Assembly: GCF_000349565.1 (NCBI RefSeq)
Contig: NZ_KB714609.1
Span: forward strand, 128,785-184,441
Length of the DNA stretch: 55,657 bases
DNA from: Curtobacterium flaccumfaciens UCD-AKU
Lineage (GTDB): Bacteria > Actinomycetota > Actinomycetes > Actinomycetales > Microbacteriaceae
Reading direction: 5' to 3'
A program made the position numbers and the translations under genes. Position 1 is the stretch's first letter, and each line of letters begins with the position of its first letter. The notes under the pieces were generated by a model. That model saw only the letters and a list, made by a program, of their open reading frames with translations. It did no database searches and was not told the DNA's origin. This document shows, one piece after another, positions 1 to 7,965 of the stretch.

Positions 1-34
1 ACCGGGCCTCCCGTCCGCTCGTTGCGGCCTGGGC

Positions 35-1552
35 TTACGCCTCGACCGCGACCTTCTCGGGGTTCTCGTTCGAGCCGGGCGCGCTCGGCGCGACCGCGGC
101 GCGCACGCGCGCACCCAGGTCGGCGTCGACGTTCGTCCAGTAGGCGAACACGCGCTCGCGCAGGTCGTCGCGCGTCACCTTCGAGACGTGACCGGCGATG
201 TTGCCGACCAGGCGCTCACGGGCGGCGTCGTCCAGGACCTCGCGGACGAGCGTGCCTGCCTGACCGAAGTCGTCGTCCTCCGGGTGCAGGGTCGCGGCGG
301 AACGCTGCAGCGCGCCGTCGGACTCCCAGCCCGGGGCGTCGTCGGTCGCGGTCGGGTCGGCGTGCGCACCACCGAGTGAGTTCGGCGCGTACACCGGCAC
401 CTCGGACTTCTGGAAGTCGAAGCGCATGCCGCCGTCCTTCGAGTACGAGTGGACCTCGTTCTTCGGGGCGTTCACGGGCAGCTGGGCGTGGTTCGTGCCG
501 ACGCGGTAGCGGTGGGCGTCCGCGTAGCTGAAGATGCGCGCGAGGAGCATCTTGTCGGGGCTCGCCGCGATGCCGGGCACGAAGTTCGAGGGGGCGAAGG
601 TCGCCTGCTCGATCTGCGCGAAGTAGTTCTCCGGGTTGCGGTTGAGCTCCATCGTGCCGACCTCGATGAGCGGGTAGTCCGCGTGCGGCCACACCTTCGT
701 CAGGTCGAACGGGTTGAAGCGGTAGGTCGCGGCGTCCTCGTACGGCATGACCTGCACCTTGAGGGTCCAGCGCGGGAAGTCCTGACGCTCGATCGCGGCG
801 TGCAGGTCACGGATGTGGAAGTCCGCGTCCTCACCGGCGATGCGGTCGGCGTCATCCTGCGTCAGGGTCTTGTGGCCCTGCTCGGTGATGAAGTGGTACT
901 TCACCCAGAAGCGCTCGCCGTCGGCGTTGATCCACTGGTAGGTGTGCGAGCCGAAGCCGTCCATCTCACGCCAGCTCGCCGGCAGACCGCGGTCGCCCAT
1001 CAGCCACGTGACCTGGTGCGCCGACTCGGGCGACAGGGTCCAGAAGTCCCACTGCATGTCGTGGTCGCGCAGGTGCGAGCCGGGCAGACGCTTCTGCGAA
1101 CGGATGAAGTCCGGGAACTTGATGCCGTCGCGGATGAAGAACACCGGGGTGTTGTTGCCGACGAGGTCGTAGTTGCCCTCGGACGTGTAGAACTTCAGCG
1201 CGAAGCCGCGGGGGTCGCGCCAGGTGTCGGGCGAGCCCTGCTCACCGGCGACGCTCGAGAACCGGGCGAGCATCTCGGTGGTCTGCCCGGGCTGCAGGAA
1301 CGCGGCACGGGTGAAGCGCGAGACGTCCTGCGTGACGGTGAAGGTGCCGAAGGCGCCGCCGCCCTTGGCGTGCACGACACGCTCCGGGATGCGCTCACGG
1401 TTGAACTGGGCGAGCTTCTCGACCAGGTAGTGGTCGTGCAGCGCGAGGGGGCCGTCGGCCCCGACGCCCATCGAGTGCTCGTCGCTCGAGACGGGTGCGC
1501 CGCTGTTGGTCGTGGTGGTCGGGGTGCCGGTCGGCGTGTTCTGGTCGGACAC
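35..1552 (-). CDS. katA: Monofunctional haem catalase
   Basis: A 505-residue clade-3-sized catalase that dismutates cytoplasmic H2O2. Catalytic residues are visible: the distal His61 in [11 protein letters not shown], Asn134 in VGNNTPVFF, and the proximal haem-ligand Tyr343 in [11 protein letters not shown]. The region [15 protein letters not shown] is typical of the family. The GTG start at 1552 is preceded by a strong AGGAGG ribosome site at the usual distance. The gene lies immediately downstream of a Fur-family regulator on the same strand (about 95 nt gap), an arrangement known for peroxide-responsive fur/perR-catalase pairs. Peroxide or iron control by that neighbour is an inference. 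The gene is complete; its stop is only 34 nt from the window edge. Confidence 0.97.
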   Translation of the reverse strand: MSDQNTPTGTPTTTTNSGAPVSSDEHSMGVGADGPLALHDHYLVEKLAQFNRERIPERVVHAKGGGAFGTFTVTQDVSRFTRAAFLQPGQTTEMLARFSSVAGEQGSPDTWRDPRGFALKFYTSEGNYDLVGNNTPVFFIRDGIKFPDFIRSQKRLPGSHLRDHDMQWDFWTLSPESAHQVTWLMGDRGLPASWREMDGFGSHTYQWINADGERFWVKYHFITEQGHKTLTQDDADRIAGEDADFHIRDLHAAIERQDFPRWTLKVQVMPYEDAATYRFNPFDLTKVWPHADYPLIEVGTMELNRNPENYFAQIEQATFAPSNFVPGIAASPDKMLLARIFSYADAHRYRVGTNHAQLPVNAPKNEVHSYSKDGGMRFDFQKSEVPVYAPNSLGGAHADPTATDDAPGWESDGALQRSAATLHPEDDDFGQAGTLVREVLDDAARERLVGNIAGHVSKVTRDDLRERVFAYWTNVDADLGARVRAAVAPSAPGSNENPEKVAVEA

Positions 1553-1646
1553 GGTTCCTCCTGGGGTGGGACTTGGTTCGGTCAGGGGTGCTCGGGTGGC
1601 TCGGGGTCCGGCGCGTCGTGGCGCCGGTGCGGTGGGGCGGTCGCCG

Positions 1647-2093
1647 TCAGGCGGGCGTGGGGGCGTCTGCGTCGTCGCGCTCTGCCGCTGCGCAGCGGTC
1701 GCAGATGCCCCAGTAGGTGACCTCGGCGGTGGTGACCGCGAAGCCGTGGGTCTCGGACGGTGTCAGGCAGGGCGAGTGGCCGACCGCGCAGTCGACGTCC
1801 TCGATCGCGCCGCACAGCGTGCAGACGATGTGGTGGTGGTTGTCACCGGTCCGGCGCTCGTAGCGCGCGGGGCTGCCTGCCGGTTCGATGCGGCGGACGA
1901 GCCCGACGCCGGTCAGGGCGTTCAACACCCCGTAGACGGCCTGGTGACTGGTGGTCGGCAGCTCGGCGGCGAGCGCGACGACGATGTCGTCCGCGGTGGC
2001 GTGCGGCATCGAGTCCGTCGCGCGGAGCACGGCGAGGCGCGGGGTCGTGACCCGGAGCCCCGACGTGCGGAGCAGATCGGCGTCGGCATCCAT
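1647..2093 (-). CDS. Fur-family transcriptional regulator (FurA/PerR-like)
   Basis: A 148-residue Fur-family repressor. It has an N-terminal winged helix (about residues 8-80, with the recognition-helix region around [15 protein letters not shown]), a metal-sensing stretch GDNHHHIVC (His86-88), and the structural zinc site formed by C91xxC94 and C131xxC134. The ATG at 2093 was chosen over an upstream in-frame start because AAAGAAAGG precedes it. The position directly upstream of katA suggests a peroxide- or iron-sensing regulator of catalase. Sequence alone does not separate PerR-like from iron-Fur-like function. No clear palindromic operator was found in the short region upstream. Confidence 0.92.
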   Translation of the reverse strand: MDADADLLRTSGLRVTTPRLAVLRATDSMPHATADDIVVALAAELPTTSHQAVYGVLNALTGVGLVRRIEPAGSPARYERRTGDNHHHIVCTLCGAIEDVDCAVGHSPCLTPSETHGFAVTTAEVTYWGICDRCAAAERDDADAPTPA

Positions 2094-2250
2094 GCTGAGC
2101 CTTTCTTTTGCAGGAATCAAGACAACACGTCCACTGTACACGAGCTGTTGCTGCTGGCCAGCGAGGTGACGCATGCCGCTACCGGAATACGAAGTGTCAC
2201 GATCCGGTCGCGATCAGCTGGAACGACACTGGACCGACCGTTCCGCACGC

Positions 2251-2256
2251 TAACGT
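2251..2256 (+). promoter_or_regulatory. Candidate -10 element for a leaderless transcript
   Basis: The hexamer TAACGT lies exactly 6 nt before the ATG at 2263, and no Shine-Dalgarno is present. This would place transcription initiation at or beside the start codon. No convincing -35 box is visible. Confidence 0.4.
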
Positions 2257-2262
2257 CCGGAC

Positions 2263-3576
2263 ATGTCCACGAGCCAAGGTCTGCCTGAACAGGCGAACAG
2301 CAGTGCGGACGTCCGGGGGATCATCGCGAAGCGGGACCTGGTCGTCGACCTCATCCGGACGGCCTGCGTCGTCCTCGTCGTCATCGTGCACGTCACGATG
2401 GTCGGCGTCGCCGCCGATGCCCAGGGGGTGCGGGTGACGAGCCCGCTGCAGGAACTCCCCTGGTACGTCGCCGCCACCTGGGTCGGGCAGGTGATGCCGC
2501 TGTTCTTCGTGGTCGGCGGGTTCGCGAGCGCCGTCGGCTGGCGCAGCACCGTCGCCCGTGGTGCGCCGAGCCCCGCCCGCGACTACCTGGCCACCCGCCT
2601 GGTGCGGCTGTTCCGGCCCGCGGTGCCGCTCTTCGTGTTCCTCGCGCTCGGGCTCGGGGTCGCGACGGCCGCGGGCACGCCGCCGGAGCTGCTGGCCGAG
2701 GTCGCGTTCGGCATCGGGTCGCCGCTCTGGTTCCTGGCCGCCTACGGCATCACCCAGTGCTGCGTCCCCGTGATGATGCGCCTGCACGAGCGAGCACCCT
2801 GGGCCACCCTCGCCGTGCTGCTCGTGCTCGCCGCGGTGGTCGACGCCGTCCGCCTGGCCACCGGGGTCGCCGAGGTCGGGCTGCTCAACCTGGGACCGGT
2901 GTGGCTCTTCGCGCAGCAGCTCGGGTTCCTCTGGGCCGACGGGTGGTTCGCGCGCCGGTCGAAGGTGCTCCTGCTGGCCATCGCGGTCGCCGCCTACGCC
3001 GTGCTCGTGCCGATGACCTCGGTCGGGCTGTGGGCGCCGGACATGCTGCAGGACCTGAACCCGCCGATGCTGCCGCTGGCGTTCCTGGCGATCGCGCAGG
3101 CGTGCCTGGTCCAGCTCGTGCACGCGCCGCTCACCCGGCTGATGCGCACCCGTGCCGCGCTCGGGGCCGTGTTCGTGCTCGGCCGCGACGGCATGACGAT
3201 CTACCTGTGGCACCTGCCGCTGTTCATCGCGCTGAACGGCATCGCCCTGCTCGTCGGGGTGCCGTTCCCGGCGCCGGGCTCCGGCCCGTGGTGGGCGTCC
3301 CGGATCGTCGCGCTGGTCGTGGTGCTCGCCGTCGCCCTCGGGGTGGCACGTGCCCTGCGCTGGTTCGACCGGCCGCTCCCCCGCCTGCTGCCGTCGGCGG
3401 ACCGTCCGGCCTGGCCGGTCGTCGCCGTCGCGGCCCTCTGCACCATCGGCCCGGCGTTCCTCGTGATGCAGCTGCACCTGTCGTTCGGTGTCGCGCTCGT
3501 CGGAGCCGTGGCCGTTCCGGTGGGCGTCTGGCTGCTGTCGCGGACCGTCCCGGCACGCGGGGTCGCCCGGATCTGA
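2263..3576 (+). CDS. Acyltransferase-3 family membrane protein
   Basis: A 437-residue polytopic membrane protein of the acyltransferase-3 (OafA/YrhL-like) family. These enzymes usually O-acylate cell-surface glycans or antibiotics. About ten hydrophobic segments are visible. The family's N-terminal signature is present: a charged RDLVVDLIR followed by a hydrophobic segment ending in the catalytic-type His43 (VIVHVTMVGV). TIYLWHLPLF near residue 310 is the usual late-membrane motif. The gene stands alone, divergent from the fur-katA pair. The acyl acceptor cannot be told from sequence. It is complete, with no fused SGNH domain. Confidence 0.88.
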   Translation: MSTSQGLPEQANSSADVRGIIAKRDLVVDLIRTACVVLVVIVHVTMVGVAADAQGVRVTSPLQELPWYVAATWVGQVMPLFFVVGGFASAVGWRSTVARGAPSPARDYLATRLVRLFRPAVPLFVFLALGLGVATAAGTPPELLAEVAFGIGSPLWFLAAYGITQCCVPVMMRLHERAPWATLAVLLVLAAVVDAVRLATGVAEVGLLNLGPVWLFAQQLGFLWADGWFARRSKVLLLAIAVAAYAVLVPMTSVGLWAPDMLQDLNPPMLPLAFLAIAQACLVQLVHAPLTRLMRTRAALGAVFVLGRDGMTIYLWHLPLFIALNGIALLVGVPFPAPGSGPWWASRIVALVVVLAVALGVARALRWFDRPLPRLLPSADRPAWPVVAVAALCTIGPAFLVMQLHLSFGVALVGAVAVPVGVWLLSRTVPARGVARI

Positions 3577-3688
3577 ACCGGTTCTCACCGTCCCGGGGGC
3601 ACGCCGGACCCCCGGCGCACCCCGGGCGGACGGAGGATGGCTCCGGCGGAACGACGGACGAGTCCGCCTGATCCCCAGGAGGCTCCCC

Positions 3689-4564
3689 ACGCCGTCGACA
3701 CCCGAGTTCTGGAGCACCTGGCGGTTCGACCCCCTGGCGGCGGTGCTCCTCGTCGTCGCCGCGCTCGCCTACGGCCGCTGGGTCGTCGGAGCGGTCCGAC
3801 GAGGTGCCCGGTGGCCGTGGTGGCGCACGCTCGCCTTCGTCACGGCGCTCGTGCTGTTCGGCGTCCTGCAGTTCGGCATCGTCGGCGTCGACGACGAGCG
3901 GTTGCGCTGGGCGTTCGTCCTGCGCGCCGCCCTGCTGTTCTTCGCGGTCCCCACCTTCGCCGCGCTCGGTGCGCCCGTCGCACTGCTCCGGATCGGAGGC
4001 CCGGCTCGCCTGGCGCAGGCCGCCGACGCCGTCATGGGGTCACGTCCGGTGCGTCTGCTCGGCAACGCGATCGTCGCCCCGCTGGTCGCGCTGGCGCTGT
4101 TCGCCGTCCTGCTCACCCCGTTCTCGAGCGTGATCCGGGAGTCCCCCGTCTGGGCCGCCGTCATCACCGTGACCGTGCCGGCGCTCGGGTTCGGCCTGCT
4201 CGCGCCGCTGTCCGAGGTCGGTGTGCTCGTCTCGTCGACGTTCGCCACGGCCGAGTTCCTGCTGGCGTTCGTCGAGCTCGTCGTCGACGCGGTGCCGGGC
4301 ATCGTGCTGCGGATCACGAACCACGTGCTCGACGGGTCCCTCGTGCCCGTGGTCGGACGGGCCTGGTACCCGTCCCCGCTGCAGGACCAGCACCTGGCGG
4401 GCGACCTGCTGTGGTTCATCGCCGAGGTGGCGGACATCCCCGTGCTCGTCGCGCTGTTCATCCGGTGGCAGCGGACCGACCGCCGCGAGGCCCGGGACGT
4501 CGATGCTCTGACCGACGAACAGATGGACGAGCTCACCCGGGCGCACCTGCAGCGCCGCAGCTGA
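3689..4564 (+). CDS. CtaG-like membrane protein, probable non-canonical start
   Basis: A polytopic membrane protein of about 291 residues. It resembles actinobacterial cytochrome c oxidase assembly (caa3 CtaG-type) proteins: FDPLAAVLLVVAALAYGRWV at the N-terminus, the middle motif FALGAPVALL-like (FAALGAPVALL), and a C-terminal QDQHLAGDLLW stretch. The conserved His residues of the CtaG HMxxH region are absent here, so cofactor handling is doubtful. In this frame no ATG, GTG or TTG lies between 3491 and the first membrane segment. An AGGAGG at 3677-3682 sits 6 nt before ACG (3689), which I take as the likely, unusual start. The alternatives are a GTG at 3488 inside the preceding gene, a CTG at 3668, or a mutated start. 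Function is inferred. Confidence 0.65.
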   Translation, partial: TPSTPEFWSTWRFDPLAAVLLVVAALAYGRWVVGAVRRGARWPWWRTLAFVTALVLFGVLQFGIVGVDDERLRWAFVLRAALLFFAVPTFAALGAPVALLRIGGPARLAQAADAVMGSRPVRLLGNAIVAPLVALALFAVLLTPFSSVIRESPVWAAVITVTVPALGFGLLAPLSEVGVLVSSTFATAEFLLAFVELVVDAVPGIVLRITNHVLDGSLVPVVGRAWYPSPLQDQHLAGDLLWFIAEVADIPVLVALFIRWQRTDRREARDVDALTDEQMDELTRAHLQRRS

Positions 4565-4586
4565 CGGGCGGGGGTGCGTCCCCGAC

Positions 4587-4645
4587 ACGAGTGAGCAGAA
4601 GAAGTCGAGTACCCGGAGGTGACTCGACTTCTTCTGCTCACTCGT
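4587..4645. terminator. 24-bp inverted repeat, probable bidirectional terminator
   Basis: Perfect 24-nt arms (4587-4610 and 4622-4645) enclose an 11-nt loop. The element lies between the convergent CtaG-like and MFS genes. The arm sequence AGTGAGCAGAAGAAGTCGAG recurs with one change at 17466-17486, so this may be a dispersed palindromic element acting as a terminator here. There is no U-tract, as is common in high-G+C actinobacteria. Confidence 0.7.
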
Positions 4646-4667
4646 TGGGCGCCGAAGCGCTCGTGCC

Positions 4668-6212
4668 CTACTTCGCCGGGGCCCCCGCGGGCTCGGCGTC
4701 GGGCTGCGTGGTGACCGAACCGGTCTGCTGCCAGGCGACGGTCTGCTTCGGCTTCGCCAGGAACAGCGCCGCGACGATGGCCACGACGAGCACGATCGCC
4801 GGCAGGTAGAGCGACTCACCCATGGCCGTGGAGAACGGCTCGAGCAGGAAGCCCGGCAGAGCGCCGACCTGCTGCTCCGCGCCACCGGCCGTGGCCCCAC
4901 CGGACGACGCCGGGAAGTTCGCGGTGATCCGGGCCTCCATCAGGGCGGCGATGCCGGCGGAACCGAGCACCGCACCGATCTGCCGCGTGGTGTTGTAGAC
5001 GCCCGAGCCGGCACCGGCCAGCTTCGGCGGCAGGTTGCGCGTCGCCGAGACGGACAGCGGCCCCCACATGCAGGCGTTGGCGAGCCCGAGGAGCGCGCTC
5101 GGCAGGAGCACCCAGCCCCACTCGGCGCCGCTCGTCAGCAGGGCACCGAACCAGAACAGGCCGACCGAGAAGCAGGCGAGCCCGAACGCGGCGACCCAGC
5201 GCGGGTTCCAGCGGTTGAGGTTCTTGCCGACGACCGGCGCGAGCGCGGCGGACAGCACGGCCTGCGGCACGAGGAGCAGTGCGGCCTGGGTCGGCGAGAA
5301 GCGCAGGACGTCCTGCGCCCACAGCATGATCGGCAGCGCGAACGAGGCGATCGCGACACCGACGGCCGTGATGGCGACGTTGGCCAGCGTGAAGTTGCGG
5401 TCCTTGAACAGACCGAGCGGCAGCAGCGGCTCGCCCTTCTGCACGCCCTGCCAGACCACGAAGCCGGCGAGCACCACGAGACCGACGATGATGAGCGACC
5501 ACACCGAGATCGGACCGGCGATGACACCCCAGTCGTAGGTCTCGCCTTCCTGGATGCCGAACACGAGCAGGAACAGGCCCGCTGCGGACAGGAAGATGCC
5601 GAGGTAGTCGAACCGGTGCCCGTGCCGCTCGAACGACGGCACGAAGCGCTGCGCGAGCACGAACGCGACGACACCGACGGGGACGTTCACGAAGAAGATC
5701 CACTCCCAGCCGAAGCCGTCGACGAGCAGGCCGCCCACGATCGGGCCGACGAGCGAGGCGACACCGGCGACGGCGCCCCAGAGGCCCATCGCCGCACCGC
5801 GGTTCTGCGGCGGGAAGATGCGGGTGATGACCGACATGGTCTGCGGGCTCATCATCGCGGCGCCGAGGCCCTGCACGACGCGGGCGACGATCAGCACCTC
5901 GATCGAGCCGGCCAGGCCGCACCACAGGCTGGCGAGCGTGAAGACCACGAGGCCGATCTGGTACATGACCTTCGGGCCGAAGCGGTCACCGAGCCGGCCG
6001 GTGATGAGCAGCGGCACGGCGTAGGCGAGCAGGTAGGCGCTCGTCACCCAGATCACGGAGTTGATGTCCGCGTCGAGCTTCTGGGCGATGGTGGGGGTGG
6101 CGACCGACACGATGGTCGAGTCGACGAGGATCATGAAGAACCCGACGACGAGTGCCCACAGGGCAGGCCACGGCTTCTTCTCGGTCGTCCGCGGAGGCGT
6201 GACGGTGGTCAT
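4668..6212 (-). CDS. MFS drug transporter, DHA2 family (EmrB/QacA-like, 14 TM)
   Basis: A 514-residue proton-driven exporter of the 14-TM DHA2 family, expected in the cytoplasmic membrane. Motif A appears as GRLGDRFGPK and motif C as GVASLVGPIVGGLL. The first helix follows a short basic N-terminus (TEKKPWPALWALVVGFFM). The ATG at 6212 overlaps the TGA of the PadR gene as ATGA, so translation is coupled. The partner regulator and family make multidrug or toxic-compound efflux the likely role. The substrate is unknown. Confidence 0.93.
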   Translation of the reverse strand: MTTVTPPRTTEKKPWPALWALVVGFFMILVDSTIVSVATPTIAQKLDADINSVIWVTSAYLLAYAVPLLITGRLGDRFGPKVMYQIGLVVFTLASLWCGLAGSIEVLIVARVVQGLGAAMMSPQTMSVITRIFPPQNRGAAMGLWGAVAGVASLVGPIVGGLLVDGFGWEWIFFVNVPVGVVAFVLAQRFVPSFERHGHRFDYLGIFLSAAGLFLLVFGIQEGETYDWGVIAGPISVWSLIIVGLVVLAGFVVWQGVQKGEPLLPLGLFKDRNFTLANVAITAVGVAIASFALPIMLWAQDVLRFSPTQAALLLVPQAVLSAALAPVVGKNLNRWNPRWVAAFGLACFSVGLFWFGALLTSGAEWGWVLLPSALLGLANACMWGPLSVSATRNLPPKLAGAGSGVYNTTRQIGAVLGSAGIAALMEARITANFPASSGGATAGGAEQQVGALPGFLLEPFSTAMGESLYLPAIVLVVAIVAALFLAKPKQTVAWQQTGSVTTQPDAEPAGAPAK

Positions 6213-6817
6213 CGAGTGGTTTCCTTGCTGTTCGTGGTGGTGTCTGCGGACGCGGCGTGGGCGTCCCAGGAGATGTGGCCGGCGGCGATCCGGTCGGCCG
6301 TGGCGGCGAGCCACTCGATCTGCGTCGTGAGCATCGCACGCACGTACGACACGTCGAGCCAGTACCGCTCGGGCAGGTCCTTCGCCCGGACGATCCCGAG
6401 GATCTCGTCCGCCTCGTCGCGCTGGGCCCGGAGTGCCGTGACCCGCGCCCGCAGCGCGGACTCGGCCTCGTCGACCGACAGGTTCTCGATCTCGGCGACG
6501 GCCAGGTGGAAGACGGGGTACTCCTCGGCCGGTTCGGCGATCAGCCGGACGAGCCCGTCGTGCAGGGCCGTCCACCCGTCGTCCGTGATGGCGTAGGTGG
6601 TGCGTTCCGGACGGTTGCCCGCCCGGTCGGTCCCCACGATCTCGGCGAGGCCGAGCTCCACCAGTCGGCCGACCTGGTGGTACAGGGTTCCGGGCCGGAC
6701 CTTGACGTTCCGGCCGTCCCGGCGGTGCGTCATCGTCTGGAACATCTCGTAGGGATGCGTCGGACCCTCGGCCAGGAGCCCGAGCGCGGCGAACGCGAGT
6801 GGCGTGAGCGACGGCAC
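6209..6817 (-). CDS. PadR-family transcriptional regulator
   Basis: A 202-residue protein with an N-terminal PadR winged helix-turn-helix (LTPLAFAALGLLAEGPTHPYEMF, then NVKVRPGTLYHQVGRLVELGL). It has a long helical C-terminal dimerisation domain (PadR Vir-type arrangement, residues about 100-180). The GTG at 6817 is preceded by GGAGG with 5-nt spacing. It is the first gene of a two-gene unit with the DHA2 exporter and overlaps it by 4 nt. PadR proteins commonly repress their own operon and release on binding the exported compound. Autoregulation through the palindrome at 6850-6865 is inferred. Confidence 0.92.
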   Translation of the reverse strand: MPSLTPLAFAALGLLAEGPTHPYEMFQTMTHRRDGRNVKVRPGTLYHQVGRLVELGLAEIVGTDRAGNRPERTTYAITDDGWTALHDGLVRLIAEPAEEYPVFHLAVAEIENLSVDEAESALRARVTALRAQRDEADEILGIVRAKDLPERYWLDVSYVRAMLTTQIEWLAATADRIAAGHISWDAHAASADTTTNSKETTR

Positions 6818-6849
6818 ACGTGCCTCCAGTCCGCTTGTTCGTTGTTGAC

Positions 6850-6865
6850 TATTCGAATTGGAATA
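6850..6865 (-). promoter_or_regulatory. Candidate PadR operator upstream of padR-MFS
   Basis: The A+T-rich 16-nt sequence TATTCGAATTGGAATA is an inverted repeat (TATTC-N6-GAATA). It stands out in a very G+C-rich region, 33 nt upstream of the PadR start. Its position fits an autoregulatory operator overlapping the promoter. Confidence 0.5.
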
Positions 6866-6950
6866 TACGCGTTGGAACAGACGTGAGCAACCGCACAGGA
6901 AGTGCCCGCCTGGAGGCCCGAGGCCGTCCCGGCGTGTCGCGTGCGCCCCG

Positions 6951-6956
6951 TAGACT
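6951..6956 (+). promoter_or_regulatory. Candidate -10 element of the purSQL operon
   Basis: TAGACT lies 39 nt before the purS start. It matches the actinobacterial TANNNT -10 pattern and leaves a short leader containing the GGAGAG ribosome site. No clear -35 box was found. Confidence 0.3.
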
Positions 6957-6995
6957 GGTCGCGTCCCCCCACCCCTGAAGTGCTGGAGAGAACAC

Positions 6996-7247
6996 GTGCC
7001 AACGATCGTCGTCGAGGTCATGCCCAAGGCCGAGATCCTCGACCCCCAGGGGAAGGCCGTGGGCAACGCCCTGGCCCGCCTCGGCAAGGCCGACCTGACC
7101 AACGTCCGCATCGGCAAGCGCTTCGAGGTGACCGTCGACGGCCCCGTCGACGACGCCAAGCTCGCCGAGGTCCGCGACATCGCAGCCGACGTCTTCTCCA
7201 ACGCGGTCATCGAGGACGTCGTGTCCGTGACCGTGGAAGGCCAGTGA
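6996..7247 (+). CDS. purS: Phosphoribosylformylglycinamidine synthase subunit PurS
   Basis: An 83-residue PurS, the small structural subunit that bridges PurQ and PurL in the FGAM synthase complex (fourth step of de novo purine synthesis). It has the usual length and the typical start [18 protein letters not shown] and RIGKRFEV. The GTG start at 6996 follows GGAGAG. The TGA stop overlaps a potential GTG of purQ, so the three genes form a compact operon. Confidence 0.97.
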   Translation: MPTIVVEVMPKAEILDPQGKAVGNALARLGKADLTNVRIGKRFEVTVDGPVDDAKLAEVRDIAADVFSNAVIEDVVSVTVEGQ

Positions 7248-7252
7248 CCCGG

Positions 7253-7948
7253 ATGCGCATCGGCGTCATCACGTTCCCGGGCTCGCTCGACGACCGCGAC
7301 GCCCAGCGCGCCGTCCGTCTCGCCGGCGCCGACCCCGTCGCCCTGTGGCACGGCGACCACGACCTGCAGGGTGTCGACGCGATCGTGCTGCCCGGCGGGT
7401 TCTCGTACGGCGACTACCTGCGTGCCGGCGCGATCGCCGCGAAGGCCCCGATCATGGCCGAGGTCATCGACGCAGCCGGCAAGGGCATGCCCGTGCTCGG
7501 CATCTGCAACGGGTTCCAGATGCTGGCCGAGGCCCGTCTGGTCCCCGGGGCACACACCCGCAACGCACACCAGCAGTTCATCCGTCGCGACCAGAAGCTC
7601 CGCGTCGAGACCACCGCGACCGCCTGGACCTCCGGCTTCAGCGCCCAGCAGGAGATCACCATCCCGCTGAAGAACGCCGACGGCCGCTTCGTCGCGGACG
7701 CCGACACCATCAAGCGCATCGAGGACAACGGCCAGGTCGTGTTCCGCTACCTCGGCGTGAACCCGAACGGCTCCATCGACGACATCGCCGGCGTCTCGAA
7801 CGAGCGCGGCAACGTCGTCGGCCTGATGCCGCACCCCGAGCACGCGACCGAGGCCGGGTTCGGCCCGGACACCCCCGCCGCGATGGCCTCGGGCACCGAC
7901 GGCCTGACCTTCTTCACCTCCGTGATCGAGCACGCGCTCGTCAAGTGA
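7253..7948 (+). CDS. purQ: Phosphoribosylformylglycinamidine synthase, glutaminase subunit PurQ
   Basis: A 231-residue class-I glutamine amidotransferase that supplies ammonia to PurL. The nucleophile Cys85 sits in VLGICNGFQ, and the His194/Glu196 pair sits in [25 protein letters not shown] is the canonical N-terminus. I chose the ATG at 7253. A GTG at 7244 that overlaps the purS stop (GTGA) is an equally reasonable coupled start and would add three residues. The stop at 7948 overlaps a candidate GTG of purL. Confidence 0.97.
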   Translation: MRIGVITFPGSLDDRDAQRAVRLAGADPVALWHGDHDLQGVDAIVLPGGFSYGDYLRAGAIAAKAPIMAEVIDAAGKGMPVLGICNGFQMLAEARLVPGAHTRNAHQQFIRRDQKLRVETTATAWTSGFSAQQEITIPLKNADGRFVADADTIKRIEDNGQVVFRYLGVNPNGSIDDIAGVSNERGNVVGLMPHPEHATEAGFGPDTPAAMASGTDGLTFFTSVIEHALVK

Positions 7949-7965
7949 CAGGGAACAACGACACC

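Noticed and set aside
2094..2200. Possible Fur/PerR operator upstream of the fur-katA pair
   Set aside because: The region has A+T-richer patches but no convincing inverted repeat matching a known box.
2197..3717. A 506-residue minus-strand frame over the acyltransferase gene
   Set aside because: Its Arg/Gly/Pro/Asp/Glu-rich composition marks an antisense artefact of the plus-strand membrane protein.
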